From: CAVVVS01 sp963751355
GTDB taxonomy: Bacteria; Bacteroidota; Ignavibacteria; Ignavibacteriales; Ignavibacteriaceae
Reading direction: 5' to 3'
Assembly: GCA_963751355.1 (NCBI GenBank)
Contig: CAVVVS010000046.1
Coordinates: forward strand, 1-64,000
DNA length: 64,000 bases
Shown: in pieces, positions 28,926 through 37,549 of the stretch
Layout: every line of letters starts with the position of its first letter
How positions within the stretch are numbered: the stretch's first letter is position 1
Position numbers and translations under genes: made by a program
Notes under the pieces: model-generated
Databases searched by the model: none
What the model saw: only the letters and a program-made list of their open reading frames with translations
What the model was told of the DNA's origin: nothing

Positions 28926-28936
28926 AACGTTAACAT
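28921..28936. promoter_or_regulatory. LacI-family-like operator, right copy (perfect palindrome)
   Basis: ATGTTAACGTTAACAT is identical to its own reverse complement over 16 bases. Its centre is 113 bp from the left copy, so one tetrameric repressor could bind both by looping. Confidence 0.65.
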
Positions 28937-29176
28937 TTCGAACTTACGGTTTTCATTTTTATTTGTCAAGTCCTAGTTGCATTATTTTTAAAATATTTTT
29001 TTGTACGGACTAGTGTCTCATAATAATATTATTATTTTATAAAAGAATTCTTTCAAAATTATAAATCTACACGTGTTTTACCATTTCTATATTTTAAATT
29101 GTATAAATTTTGTTGCATTTTTACAGAGGAATGTGTTAACATTAATAAACAATTGTTAAACTAATTCATTACAATT

Positions 29177-30253
29177 ATGAAAAACAAAAGTTTACTGCCA
29201 GTCGTTATCTCCCTTTCCATCATCTTTTTACTAGTGGGAACAATTATGAATGCACAAAATATTCGTCCGATAAGGGACAATGTCGGGTTCTGCTGGAATC
29301 CTGATGAGATGAACACACTAATGTCCTATCTCGCAAAAAACGATACTCAAAAAAGTTTTAGTTCCGATAATTTAGTTTTAGGAATATCACCACATGATGA
29401 CTATTTATATGCAGGCAGAGTATACTATCCTTTATACAAATTAATTCATGCAAAAGAAATAGTAGTATTCGGTGTTACGCACGGAACGGTTCGTAAGGCT
29501 ATGAACGATCCACGAAATATTTTAATTTTTGACGATTATAAATACTGGCATGGTCCATACAAAAATATCGAAGTTTCACTGCTTCGTGAATATATAGAGA
29601 ATAAACTTCCTAAAAACGATTTTATGGTAAGTGACAGGGCACAGGATATAGAACATTCCATCGAGGCATTGCTTCCGTTCGTTCAATATTATAATCATGA
29701 TTTTAAATTTACTCCCATAATGGTAACCGGAATGTCTTTCGATAGGATGGATAAAATCAGTGATAAACTTGCGGATATCATCTCCGGATACATAAAAGCA
29801 CATAATCTTAAATTGGGTAAAGATGTCTTTTTCCTGATATCTTCCGATCTAAACCATTACGGAAAAGATTTTGACAATGTTCCTTACGGTGAAGATAAAA
29901 AAGCTCATACTGAAGGAACGGAAAATGATCAGAGGATTGCACATGCAGCATTTGATGGTGAATTAACAAAAGATAAAATAGAACATCTGACCAGTGAACT
30001 TTGGCAGAACCCCGGCTCTGAAAAACCGCATCCTATCTGGTGTGGTCAATATTCTATTCCGTTTGGTTTATTAACTACTATGAAAGTTATCAATAATGTA
30101 AGCGAAAAAAAATTAGACGGTGAAATATTCAGATATTCTGATACATGGACGGAGGGAGTTATACCAATAAAATACACTAATTTAGGAACAACCGCTCCAT
30201 TCTCACTGAAGCATTGGGTGGGTTTTTTATCCGCAGGATTTTATTTAAAATAG
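29177..30253 (+). CDS. Exported Memo-family protein (AmmeMemoRadiSam system B-like)
   Basis: 358 residues. The first 27 form a signal peptide or anchor (LSIIFLLVGTIMNAQ). The rest matches the Memo family (AmmeMemoRadiSam system protein B): SPHDDYLYAGRVYYP in place of the usual PHAGY, VVFGVTHG, QDIEHSIEALLPFVQ and FFLISSDLNHYG, which hold the family's conserved His/Asp/Cys-type metal site. Most bacterial Memo proteins are cytosolic and sit beside AMMECR1 and a radical SAM gene; here neither is present and the protein is exported. It is the first plus-strand gene after the divergent control region. Biochemical role unknown. Confidence 0.82.
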   Translation: MKNKSLLPVVISLSIIFLLVGTIMNAQNIRPIRDNVGFCWNPDEMNTLMSYLAKNDTQKSFSSDNLVLGISPHDDYLYAGRVYYPLYKLIHAKEIVVFGVTHGTVRKAMNDPRNILIFDDYKYWHGPYKNIEVSLLREYIENKLPKNDFMVSDRAQDIEHSIEALLPFVQYYNHDFKFTPIMVTGMSFDRMDKISDKLADIISGYIKAHNLKLGKDVFFLISSDLNHYGKDFDNVPYGEDKKAHTEGTENDQRIAHAAFDGELTKDKIEHLTSELWQNPGSEKPHPIWCGQYSIPFGLLTTMKVINNVSEKKLDGEIFRYSDTWTEGVIPIKYTNLGTTAPFSLKHWVGFLSAGFYLK

Positions 30254-30268
30254 TTTCTATAAAAGAGT

Positions 30269-30307
30269 CCTATTATAATTAATATAACCCTGAAAACAGA
30301 TAATAGG
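30269..30307 (+). terminator. Possible hairpin after the Memo-like gene
   Basis: CCTATTAT (30269-30276) pairs with ATAATAGG (30300-30307) over a 23-base loop, followed by TGATTACTTTTTAT. The stem is AT-rich and the loop is long, so it is a weak terminator candidate. Confidence 0.3.
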
Positions 30308-30428
30308 TGATTACTTTTTATACGAAAATTTTTGTGCTGTTAATCATTTATAATAACAATTCTTATAATTGATTTTGCATATTAGTACTTATTGAATGAC
30401 TAATAGGGGAAAGACAGGAGGAGATCTA

Positions 30429-31703
30429 ATGTCAAATCAAATTCCTAAGACTTTAATCATAGGTACTGTGGTAACAATAGCGGTATTATTGATAGTCTTT
30501 TTGTTTACCAAGTTACCTTCGGGCGGTGAAACGGTACGAACCCAACAAGTCTCTTACAGCGGCGCTGATAAATGCGCTACGTGTCATAAAAGAGTTACAC
30601 CCGACATAGTTAATCAATTTACAATCAGCACGATGGCTCGTTCCGGCGTAAAATGCGAAGATTGCCATGTGGTTAAGAGTGATAATCCGATGGGAAAAAA
30701 TCATGAGGGGTTTTTTATTACATCATCACCGACACCAAAGCAATGTGCAAAGTGTCACCCCGCCGAGACTAAGCAATTCGAGCATAGTAGGCACAGTGCT
30801 CCTGCCTGGATGGCACTTACAGGATTATCTGAATTTAATGATCAACAGAAAAAAGCAATTGCGCAAATACCGGAAGTGAACCGCGGACCCAACGGGTTGA
30901 TCACTGCAACAAGAAATTCGCTATTCGATATTGAGGGTCCTTCCGTTACACCTGCAGCATGCCAAAGTTGTCATGCAATCGGTAAACCGAACGCCGATGG
31001 TAGTATAGGTAACTGCAATAAATGCCACCTTCGACACGAATTTTCTATTGCACAGGTAAGAAAACCCGAAATCTGCGGACAATGTCATTTGGGTCCCGAC
31101 CATCCTCAAATGGAAATTTATCATGAATCCGCGCACGGTGTAATGTACCAAACCGATGGAAATAAATGGAACTGGGATCAAAAGCCAGGACGTTTAACAA
31201 CTAAGGATATGCCTGCCCCGACTTGCGCTACATGCCATATGAGTGGATTTGGTTCACAGGGAACTACTCACGATGTGGGACATAGGCTTTCAAAATTTTT
31301 ATTTGCCGCCGTTTCAAAAGACAGACCTAATGCTATTGAAGGTCGTGAAGCCATGAAAGCTATTTGTGCAAATTGTCATTCTTCCGCATTTATCGATACA
31401 CAGTATGTACATGCAGATAGTGTAGTAGCTTTTGTAAATTCCAAAGTCAAAGAAGCCTCCGAAATAATGCAGGATTTGGTGAAGGACGGAATTATAACTG
31501 ATAAACCTTTTACCACACAGGTCAGTTTCGATGCTTTCGATCTGTGGCATTATTACGGAAGAACAGCAAAATTCGGTGCATATATGCAAGGTCCCGATTA
31601 TGTTCAATGGCATGGCGTATACCCGCTACTCAAAGAGCTGAACAAACTAAAAGAGGATGCTAAAAAATTACGCGATGAGCATAGTAAAGGAGCAAGACCA
31701 TGA
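30429..31703 (+). CDS. Membrane-anchored octaheme cytochrome c, hydroxylamine oxidoreductase (HAO) family
   Basis: 424 residues from the ATG at 30429, chosen because AGGAGGAG lies five bases upstream; an in-frame ATG at 30396 lacks this. Residues 8-27 form a single membrane anchor with the rest outside. Eight CxxCH heme sites are at 49, 76, 106, 178, 196, 216, 266 and 313. The tail GAYMQGPDYVQWHGVYPLL (about 383-401) matches the C-terminal signature of HAO-family octaheme cytochromes, where a Tyr can cross-link to the catalytic heme; Y385 and Y391 are candidates. Family members oxidise hydroxylamine or hydrazine or reduce nitrite/hydroxylamine. It overlaps the next gene by 4 bp. Direction of catalysis is undetermined. 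Confidence 0.88.
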   Translation: MSNQIPKTLIIGTVVTIAVLLIVFLFTKLPSGGETVRTQQVSYSGADKCATCHKRVTPDIVNQFTISTMARSGVKCEDCHVVKSDNPMGKNHEGFFITSSPTPKQCAKCHPAETKQFEHSRHSAPAWMALTGLSEFNDQQKKAIAQIPEVNRGPNGLITATRNSLFDIEGPSVTPAACQSCHAIGKPNADGSIGNCNKCHLRHEFSIAQVRKPEICGQCHLGPDHPQMEIYHESAHGVMYQTDGNKWNWDQKPGRLTTKDMPAPTCATCHMSGFGSQGTTHDVGHRLSKFLFAAVSKDRPNAIEGREAMKAICANCHSSAFIDTQYVHADSVVAFVNSKVKEASEIMQDLVKDGIITDKPFTTQVSFDAFDLWHYYGRTAKFGAYMQGPDYVQWHGVYPLLKELNKLKEDAKKLRDEHSKGARP

Positions 31704-32608
31704 GTGATATCCAAATTTTTCATCTTGCAAATTTAAAACTGCCCATGGAAAAAAACAGGCTTTTACTGCTTTTTGTGGGAATCAATCTTATGTTCACAGG
31801 GATTGATGTAGTTTTAGCTCATTCTATTAACCAGTACATCCCCGTCTATGAATGGATTCCTATTTTCTATTTTCCTTTTGGTGCTCTTTCATGCATAATT
31901 TTAGCATTCCAGTTAAAGCCTAAAAAGCCAATGGCACTGATACATATTTTTCTGATGACGATAGGTATTATTGTGGGTGTACTCGGGACCGCATTTCATG
32001 CTAATGCAGTACTAAATCCTGCCGGTTATCTGACCTGGGCCTGGGTAGTTTTCGGTTCACCTATTCTGGCACCTTTAGCTTTTTCCGGAATTTCACTCCT
32101 TGGTCTGTATGCCGTTACCGAAGAAGTAGAAAAACAGAACGGAATATTAAAGGTTCCCGGTCTGGGAACATTTAAAGCCCCTATATCACGCGACAGGCAC
32201 TTCCTTTGGCTTGTTGGTTTAGGATTCGGAGCAAGTGCGATAACTTCAATTATTGACCATGCACAGTACGGCTATAATTTCTACAAAATGATTGCAATTG
32301 TCTTTGGATTATTTGCTACTGCCGTTGTTATTTCTTTGGCTGTATCGAAGCAATGGACTAAAGGGGATGAAACAGTTTATTTTTGGACAATGATGGCTGC
32401 GGTAGTCGTCGGTGTGCTTGGATTCGGATTTCATCTATCCGCCGATCTAGCCGGAACCGGTGCACTCAGCATGGAAAGAATTCTTGCTTTTGCCCCGGTA
32501 CTGGCTCCGCTGCTTTTCAGCGATTTAGGAATGCTCGGATTATTAGTTGTTGCTCAACCAAAAAAGATATTATCCAGCAGTCCCGATAAAACTAATCCTG
32601 TTTCGTAA
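31700..32608 (+). CDS. Polytopic membrane protein coupled to the octaheme cytochrome
   Basis: 302 residues, about eight predicted membrane helices, starting within an ATGA overlap with the octaheme gene, so the two are translationally coupled. Several helices carry histidines (VLAHSINQY, IHIFLMTIG, GTAFHANAV, IDHAQYG, GFGFHLSAD) that could bind heme or line a quinone site. The sequence repeats weakly: GVLGTAFHANAV and GVLGFGFHLSAD at similar places in the two halves suggest an internal duplication of four helices. I recognise no named family. A role in moving electrons between the quinone pool and the cytochrome is an inference from coupling. Confidence 0.75.
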   Translation: MSDIQIFHLANLKLPMEKNRLLLLFVGINLMFTGIDVVLAHSINQYIPVYEWIPIFYFPFGALSCIILAFQLKPKKPMALIHIFLMTIGIIVGVLGTAFHANAVLNPAGYLTWAWVVFGSPILAPLAFSGISLLGLYAVTEEVEKQNGILKVPGLGTFKAPISRDRHFLWLVGLGFGASAITSIIDHAQYGYNFYKMIAIVFGLFATAVVISLAVSKQWTKGDETVYFWTMMAAVVVGVLGFGFHLSADLAGTGALSMERILAFAPVLAPLLFSDLGMLGLLVVAQPKKILSSSPDKTNPVS

Positions 32609-33086
32609 TGAGAGGTAAAGTATACTTAAATATGAGCATATACTTTTTAGCCGTCATATTTATAATTAAATTATAAATGAGGTATATATTATGAATTGAT
32701 CTAATAGGTCTGAAAGTTGTGTAATAATTATTTTATTGTCAAAATAATTATTCTTGTTTTTGCAGGAACAATAATCAATAGAACACGGATTAGCTTAAGT
32801 TAGCGGTTATCCAAAAGCATAAATTTTTAATTTAAAAATCCATGATAATCTGTCGATTTTGTTACATCAGTATACTATTTTCTTGGAAATATATTATTTT
32901 TAGGAGAGCCGCTTTGTTATCATTACTCTTAAAAGGTAATCGTATCTAACATGAATAATTACCTTAAAATCAGATAAAACATTACAAAAGGATTTAATTG
33001 ACTTTGGTAGTTTAATTAAATTATCTTATTATAGGTTTTGTAAAGCCAAAAAATGCTATATATATAACAAAGGGAAAGAGGCTGAA
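32609..33086. other. AT-rich intergenic region with two long hairpins
   Basis: 478 bp before tatA. ATTTATAATT-A-AATTATAAAT (32658-32678) is a perfect A/T-only palindrome. A terminator-like hairpin is at 32723-32752. The remainder shows nothing beyond a presumed tatA promoter. Confidence 0.5.
32723..32752 (+). terminator. A/T-only hairpin downstream of the octaheme operon
   Basis: AATAATTATTTT pairs exactly with AAAATAATTATT across a six-base loop (ATTGTC), then CTTGTTTTT. The stem has no G/C pairs, so strength as a terminator is doubtful. Confidence 0.4.
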
Positions 33087-33284
33087 ATGTTTGAAAGCTT
33101 AGGCATAGGTGAAATATTAATTATTGTCCTTATACTCCTTATCTTGTTCGGAGGAAAAAAAATCCCCGAACTTGCTAAAGGTTTGGGAAAAGGCATAAAA
33201 GAATTTAAAAAAGGGATCTCCGATAATGAAGAGGAAGATCAATCTTCAAACAATGATAACAAAAAAAATGACAAATCTTCATAA
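33087..33284 (+). CDS. tatA: Sec-independent protein translocase subunit TatA/TatE
   Basis: 65 residues. A short N-terminal helix (about 7-21: [15 protein letters not shown]) is followed by the [16 protein letters not shown] hinge and amphipathic helix and an acidic/polar tail. This is the standard TatA/E layout; the FG-x-KKIPEL motif is diagnostic. TatA oligomers form the passage through which folded proteins cross the inner membrane. It stands alone here, with tatC not in the window. An AAAGGGAAAGAGG stretch upstream serves as ribosome site. A TatB role is less likely because the family's early Glu pattern is absent. Confidence 0.92.
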   Translation: MFESLGIGEILIIVLILLILFGGKKIPELAKGLGKGIKEFKKGISDNEEEDQSSNNDNKKNDKSS

Positions 33285-33752
33285 CCGGTTAATAAAAAAA
33301 AACCAGTTTTTATAGATCATTTCTCATGTATATAAGGATTCATTTCACAAAACCGACATCCGGATTAAACAAAATGTTGATTCCGGCAAGATGGAAAGAA
33401 TTGCTATTATTCAATAAGGCTGACAATAAATATTATTATAATTCTGCCGGGGAATGGGCTCTACTGTTCTTTTAACCGTTTTGGCACATCTAAAATCACC
33501 AACAAAATAAATAACCAGATGAATGACATAATCTCGTATGATTACACATTTATCTTATTGATTATACTTTTATTATTACTTATGTTAAATTGTTTTTTGA
33601 ATAATATGTATTTAATAATCTTGCTTATTTAAATGCTAGTTATTTTTTTGCAAACCGTATTCAATTGGATTAATAAATAACAACCTCACATTTTTAATGA
33701 CAGTTAAAAAATCTATAATCAACTTTATTACTAACCAAACTTAAAAATAGCT
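33285..33752. other. Intergenic region between tatA and the dipeptidyl peptidase
   Basis: 468 bp of AT-rich DNA. An AACCGGTT...AACCAGTTTTT stretch just after tatA could be a weak terminator. I see no RNA gene or supported small protein; the promoter of the peptidase gene should be near its 3' end. Confidence 0.4.
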
Positions 33753-36020
33753 ATGAAACAAAAATACTTATTAAAGGCATCTATTTTTATATTCGCTTTG
33801 ATAATTCTGCCTTATGCTACTTACGGACAAGGTAAAACCGAATATAAAAATTTGAGAGAGGCTCTTCTTTCATCCGGAAAATTAAGAGGGAAATCCGGTC
33901 CCCGCAGTTTAAACTGGATAGATAACGGCAGCCGGTACTCATATACAACCCGTAATGATTCAACAAAGCGGGAAGAAATTCGTTCCTTCAATCCTAAAAC
34001 CATGAAAGACGAATTAATTTTTGATAGTTCAAATCTCACATTCCCTGATACTAACTGGAAATTTACGTATCGTTCTTTTCAGTGGGCACGCGACTCTAAA
34101 CACTTAGTATTTGAAACCAACTTTAGAAAAATTTACCGGCGATCTGGCATCTCTGATTATTACATTTATTCTTTAAAAGACAAATCATTAAAGCTGGCAG
34201 CAAAGGATGCGCGTACGGCGGAATTATCTCCGGACGGTTCAAGGGTTGGTATTGAAAGAGACGGCAATATGTACGTTTATGATTTTGCCTCAAAAAAAGA
34301 GACACAACTTACCAACGATGCTACGAATGAGATTTTTAACGGTCACTACGATTGGGTTTACGAAGAAGAATTTGGACAGGCACAAGCGTGGGACTGGTCT
34401 CCCGACAGCAAGTACATTGCTTATTGGCAGTTTGACGAAAGCAAAGTTCCTGTCTTTCAAATGACAAACTTCGAAGGCACACATCCCAAATATGTGAAGA
34501 TTCCTATACCGCAGCCCGGTGATCCAAATCCGTCTGTACGTATTGGTGTAATAGACGTAAATTCCCACAAACACATTTGGCTTGATTCCGGTTTAAGTGG
34601 AGATTTTTATATTCCGCGAATTTACTGGACAAGTGAACCGAATGTTTTAGCTATGATGACTCTCAACCGTGCACAGAACGATATGAAATTATTTTTCTTC
34701 AACGTTAAAACCGGAGAACATCATTTAGTAATGGAAGAAAAAAATGACACGTGGGTAGCTATATTTAACTTCTATACAGGAGTTAATGATATGATGTACT
34801 TCCCGGAAAAAGTTAGAGAATTTTTCTGGGTTTCCGACCGTTCCGGTTACTATCAAATTTACAGATATAATTATGACGGTAAATTAATAAACCGTGTTAC
34901 CAACGGTGATTGGGATGTGATAAAAGTTTTTGGAATTAATCCGGATACCAAGAAGGTTTATTATACATCTGCAGAAGCTTCTCCGCTGGAAGATCAGCTA
35001 TATTCCATCAATTTTGACGGAACAAGTGAAACAAGATTAACGAAGGTACCGGGATTTCATAGAATCAATATGTCACCTAATACCGAATATTTTCTCGATT
35101 CTTATTCAAATGTGAATTTGCCGCAGCAGGTAGAACTGTGGAGTACGAACGGGAAGATGATAAAGAAACTCGAAGGCAATAATTCCGTTAATGACTATAT
35201 TAAAAATCATGAATATTCTCACACAGAACTTTTCAGTTTCACAACTACCGACGGACAGAAACTGGACTGCTCTATGGTGAAACCTTTTAAGTTCGATCCT
35301 ACAAAAAAATACCCGGTAATATTAGCAATTTACGGAGGACCCGAATCACATTCGGTATACAACTCATTTAATTCATCCGGCTGGGTTCAATACCTTGCAC
35401 AGAACGGTTACATTGTCGTGAATGTTAACAACCGGGGTAATGCAAACTACGGAAGTAAATTCATGAAAATTGTATATAAGCAATTAGGCAAATGGGAAAG
35501 TCATGATTTTGCGGAAACTGCGAAATACCTGGCATCTTTACCTTATGTCGACGGATCAAAAATGGCTATAATGGGTACAAGTTACGGAGGCTACAGTACA
35601 ACATTTACTATGCTTACTCATCCGGGAGTTTTCAAGGTCGGTATTGCAAACTCGCCCGTAACCGATTGGCGATTATATGACGACATTTATACCGAACGTT
35701 ACATGGCTCCCCTTGATGATAATAAGGAAGGTTACAAGAACAGTTCCGATATGACTTATGCAGACAGTTTAAAAGGTCACTTGTTGTTGGTTCATTCCAT
35801 GAGCGACGATAATGTGCACGTAAGAAATACGATGCAGTTGTTAACCGCGTTAACAAACGCCAATAAGGATATTAACTTGAGAATTTATCCCCCCGGCGCT
35901 CATGGTGCAGCGTACAATCTTTCAAGTTATATTCTTGAACATGAAGTTTATATGCAATACCTCGAAAGATATTTGAAAGGTAACTGCGATCTTCCCAATT
36001 TAAATCATAGCGGGAAATAA
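33753..36020 (+). CDS. Dipeptidyl peptidase IV (S9B family), exported
   Basis: 755 residues. The signal peptide ends at ATYGQ. The N-terminal eight-bladed propeller (about 60-480) carries DWVYEEEFG, with E204-E206 being the double-Glu motif that holds the substrate N-terminus. The C-terminal alpha/beta hydrolase has the nucleophile in GTSYGG (S610), then SDDNVH (D685) and GAHGA (H717), a complete catalytic triad. The length matches S9B enzymes, which release X-Pro or X-Ala dipeptides. It stands alone, with a clear terminator after it. It probably acts in the periplasm on imported peptides. Confidence 0.95.
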   Translation: MKQKYLLKASIFIFALIILPYATYGQGKTEYKNLREALLSSGKLRGKSGPRSLNWIDNGSRYSYTTRNDSTKREEIRSFNPKTMKDELIFDSSNLTFPDTNWKFTYRSFQWARDSKHLVFETNFRKIYRRSGISDYYIYSLKDKSLKLAAKDARTAELSPDGSRVGIERDGNMYVYDFASKKETQLTNDATNEIFNGHYDWVYEEEFGQAQAWDWSPDSKYIAYWQFDESKVPVFQMTNFEGTHPKYVKIPIPQPGDPNPSVRIGVIDVNSHKHIWLDSGLSGDFYIPRIYWTSEPNVLAMMTLNRAQNDMKLFFFNVKTGEHHLVMEEKNDTWVAIFNFYTGVNDMMYFPEKVREFFWVSDRSGYYQIYRYNYDGKLINRVTNGDWDVIKVFGINPDTKKVYYTSAEASPLEDQLYSINFDGTSETRLTKVPGFHRINMSPNTEYFLDSYSNVNLPQQVELWSTNGKMIKKLEGNNSVNDYIKNHEYSHTELFSFTTTDGQKLDCSMVKPFKFDPTKKYPVILAIYGGPESHSVYNSFNSSGWVQYLAQNGYIVVNVNNRGNANYGSKFMKIVYKQLGKWESHDFAETAKYLASLPYVDGSKMAIMGTSYGGYSTTFTMLTHPGVFKVGIANSPVTDWRLYDDIYTERYMAPLDDNKEGYKNSSDMTYADSLKGHLLLVHSMSDDNVHVRNTMQLLTALTNANKDINLRIYPPGAHGAAYNLSSYILEHEVYMQYLERYLKGNCDLPNLNHSGK

Positions 36021-36059
36021 TATTCTATCTTAGATAGTTTTTTCTTATTAACAAAGCTT

Positions 36060-36092
36060 AACCCGGTTTCAGAGATGGGACCGGGTTTTATT
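36060..36092 (+). terminator. Rho-independent terminator of the dipeptidyl peptidase gene
   Basis: AACCCGGT (36060-36067) pairs with ACCGGGTT (36080-36087), followed by TTATTTTAT. It lies 40 bp after the stop codon. Confidence 0.85.
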
Positions 36093-36539
36093 TTATACTT
36101 CGTGTTTTGTTTATAGTTTTCCAGAGTATAAATAAGAATATATTGCACATAAAGAACTGGGAAATGATAACTAACAGATTAACATTGTTTGGAAGTCAAG
36201 AACTATTTCTTGACTTTCGAGAATAATCGGAACAAAAATTTCAAGTTTATTTTTAATTTCTTGCTATTTAAAAGTGTCGCGAAGTGGTTTGGGACACCCA
36301 GCTACATGTTCCGGAACATGAAGTTTATTTTCAATTTCTTCAAAGATATTTGAAGGGTGAAAGTCAACTTTCGAAGTTGAATCAGAATAACAAATAATAC
36401 AAATTTTACTGCAGTCGGTCTTAAGATACAGTGTGAAAACAGAATTTCAGTAAATAAATATTATTTAAATGAATAATCTATTTTCGACTATCAATTGCCC
36501 CGGCATTTATGCTGGGGGAGTAATGTTTAAAGAAATATT
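36093..36539. repeat. Non-coding stretch with several unrelated palindromes
   Basis: No gene is supported. Hairpins: AAGTCAAGAA-CTAT-TTCTTGACTT (36193-36216, 10-bp stem); CATGTTCCGGAACATG (36305-36320, perfect); CAACTT-TCG-AAGTTG (36366-36380); CCCCGGCATTTATGCTGGGG (36498-36517). They border the REP/RAYT locus and probably belong to the same field of mobile short repeats. Confidence 0.6.
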
Positions 36540-36773
36540 CGGCTTTAGCCGCATTCGAAACTCTTATGGGGCTAAAGCCCTGTTACTTTTTTGCCTTTCT
36601 TGATCCGTTCGATAAATCGAACGGCAATAGATTGAAAAAAATTTATATTTGCTTTTGCTGAGATCATTTCAAAAGCTCATTTCTGTTTTTATATTCGCTA
36701 AAGCAGAACATTAATCTACTGTATTATATTCATTTTACTTGAAGAAAATCAATAAAAAAAGATCCATTGCCGT
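36540..36773. repeat. REP-like repeat unit, copy 1
   Basis: The order is CGGCTTTAGCCG (36540-36551), its inverted partner GGGCTAAAGCCC (36569-36580), hairpin CCGTTCGATAAATCGAACGG (36605-36624), then a conserved tail ending around ATTGCCGTA. The part from 36569 aligns along about 205 bp with copy 2 (37306-37513) on the other side of the transposase gene. Confidence 0.8.
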
Positions 36774-36826
36774 AAGTGAGTGATGAAATAAAAAAGAACC
36801 GACTTTTAACGCATTTTTTTTGGACT

Positions 36827-37273
36827 TTAATCTTTTGTTTCTTCAACATATTGCCAGCCATATTTCTCCATAAAGATTTTAACTTCTTCAATAAAAGTGA
36901 CTTTTTTATGATGTCTTTCCTGGTTAAAAATATAATTTCGTACTTCTTCAACATGGCTTTCACTTACACTCACTTCCCAATAATCATCCTGCCAATTGAA
37001 ATAATTTCTCAATATATTATTTTTGTTTATCCAGATTGATGATTCACCTTTTATTAGTTGAGCAGCTTTGCTTATTGAATGTTCTTTATTCAAAGACATC
37101 AAACAATGAGCATGCTCATGATAGCCGTTTACCGAATCAAGCCAAATATTCTTTGCCTTTGCATTATCTTTTATATGCATGAACACTTTTTCTCTGATCT
37201 CTTTTGAATTAAGGAAAGGTCCTCTGTTTTTTGTAGAGAATACCAGATGTACCCAAATTCTTACCCAGCTCAT
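36827..37273 (-). CDS. REP-associated tyrosine transposase (RAYT, IS200-like)
   Basis: 148 residues, full length for the Y1/TnpA_REP family of HUH single-strand transposases. It starts VRIWVHLVFSTKNRGPF. The HUH motif is HAH at 54-56 (YHEHAHCLMSL), and the catalytic tyrosine is Y114 in VRNYIFNQERHH. These enzymes cut and join REP palindromes that form hairpins in single-stranded DNA. The gene is flanked by two copies of a roughly 205-bp repeat rich in such palindromes, which strongly supports the call. It looks intact. It has no accessory genes, and no TnpB or IS ends beyond the REPs are seen. Confidence 0.92.
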   Translation of the reverse strand: MSWVRIWVHLVFSTKNRGPFLNSKEIREKVFMHIKDNAKAKNIWLDSVNGYHEHAHCLMSLNKEHSISKAAQLIKGESSIWINKNNILRNYFNWQDDYWEVSVSESHVEEVRNYIFNQERHHKKVTFIEEVKIFMEKYGWQYVEETKD

Positions 37274-37305
37274 ATTAACTATATCTCCATTCTTAGATTT
37301 TTATT

Positions 37306-37513
37306 GGGCTAAAGCCCGGATATTTCTTGTATCCTATCAGCTCCGTTCGATAAATCGAACGGCAATGGACTGAAAATATTTTATTTTACTTTTGAATGAA
37401 ATCCTACAAAAAGCTCATTGCTATTTTCCCATTCACTAAAGCTAAACATTAATGTACTATATTATATTCATTTTACTTGAATAAAATCAATAAAAAAATA
37501 TCTATTACCATCG
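37306..37513. repeat. REP-like repeat unit, copy 2
   Basis: GGGCTAAAGCCC (37306-37317) and CCGTTCGATAAATCGAACGG (37343-37362) are followed by a tail (TTATATTCATTTTACTTGAA-type) matching copy 1 to about 37513. It is a direct repeat of copy 1 with the transposase gene between. Confidence 0.8.
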
Positions 37514-37549
37514 GATTTGTCCGACGATGAGAAAGCAGAAATAAGATTT

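Larger units (their letters stand above)
28567..29176. other. Divergent intergenic control region
   Basis: 610 bp between the minus-strand secreted-protein block and the plus-strand Memo gene, very AT-rich, with no supported gene. It contains two operator-like palindromes (28808-28823 and 28921-28936), an exact 11-bp inverted repeat AAAAATTAATC (28834-28844) / GATTAATTTTT (28900-28910), and a strong ribosome-site-like GAGGAGGA at 28845-28852 followed by a tiny frame TTG...TAA of 10 sense codons. A further half-site TGTTAACATTAATA lies near 29133. Confidence 0.7.

Noticed and set aside
36730..36963. A 77-codon minus-strand frame overlapping the transposase 3' end
   Set aside because: It is an out-of-frame reading of the RAYT gene and the A/T-rich repeat tail; the RAYT frame carries all the motifs.
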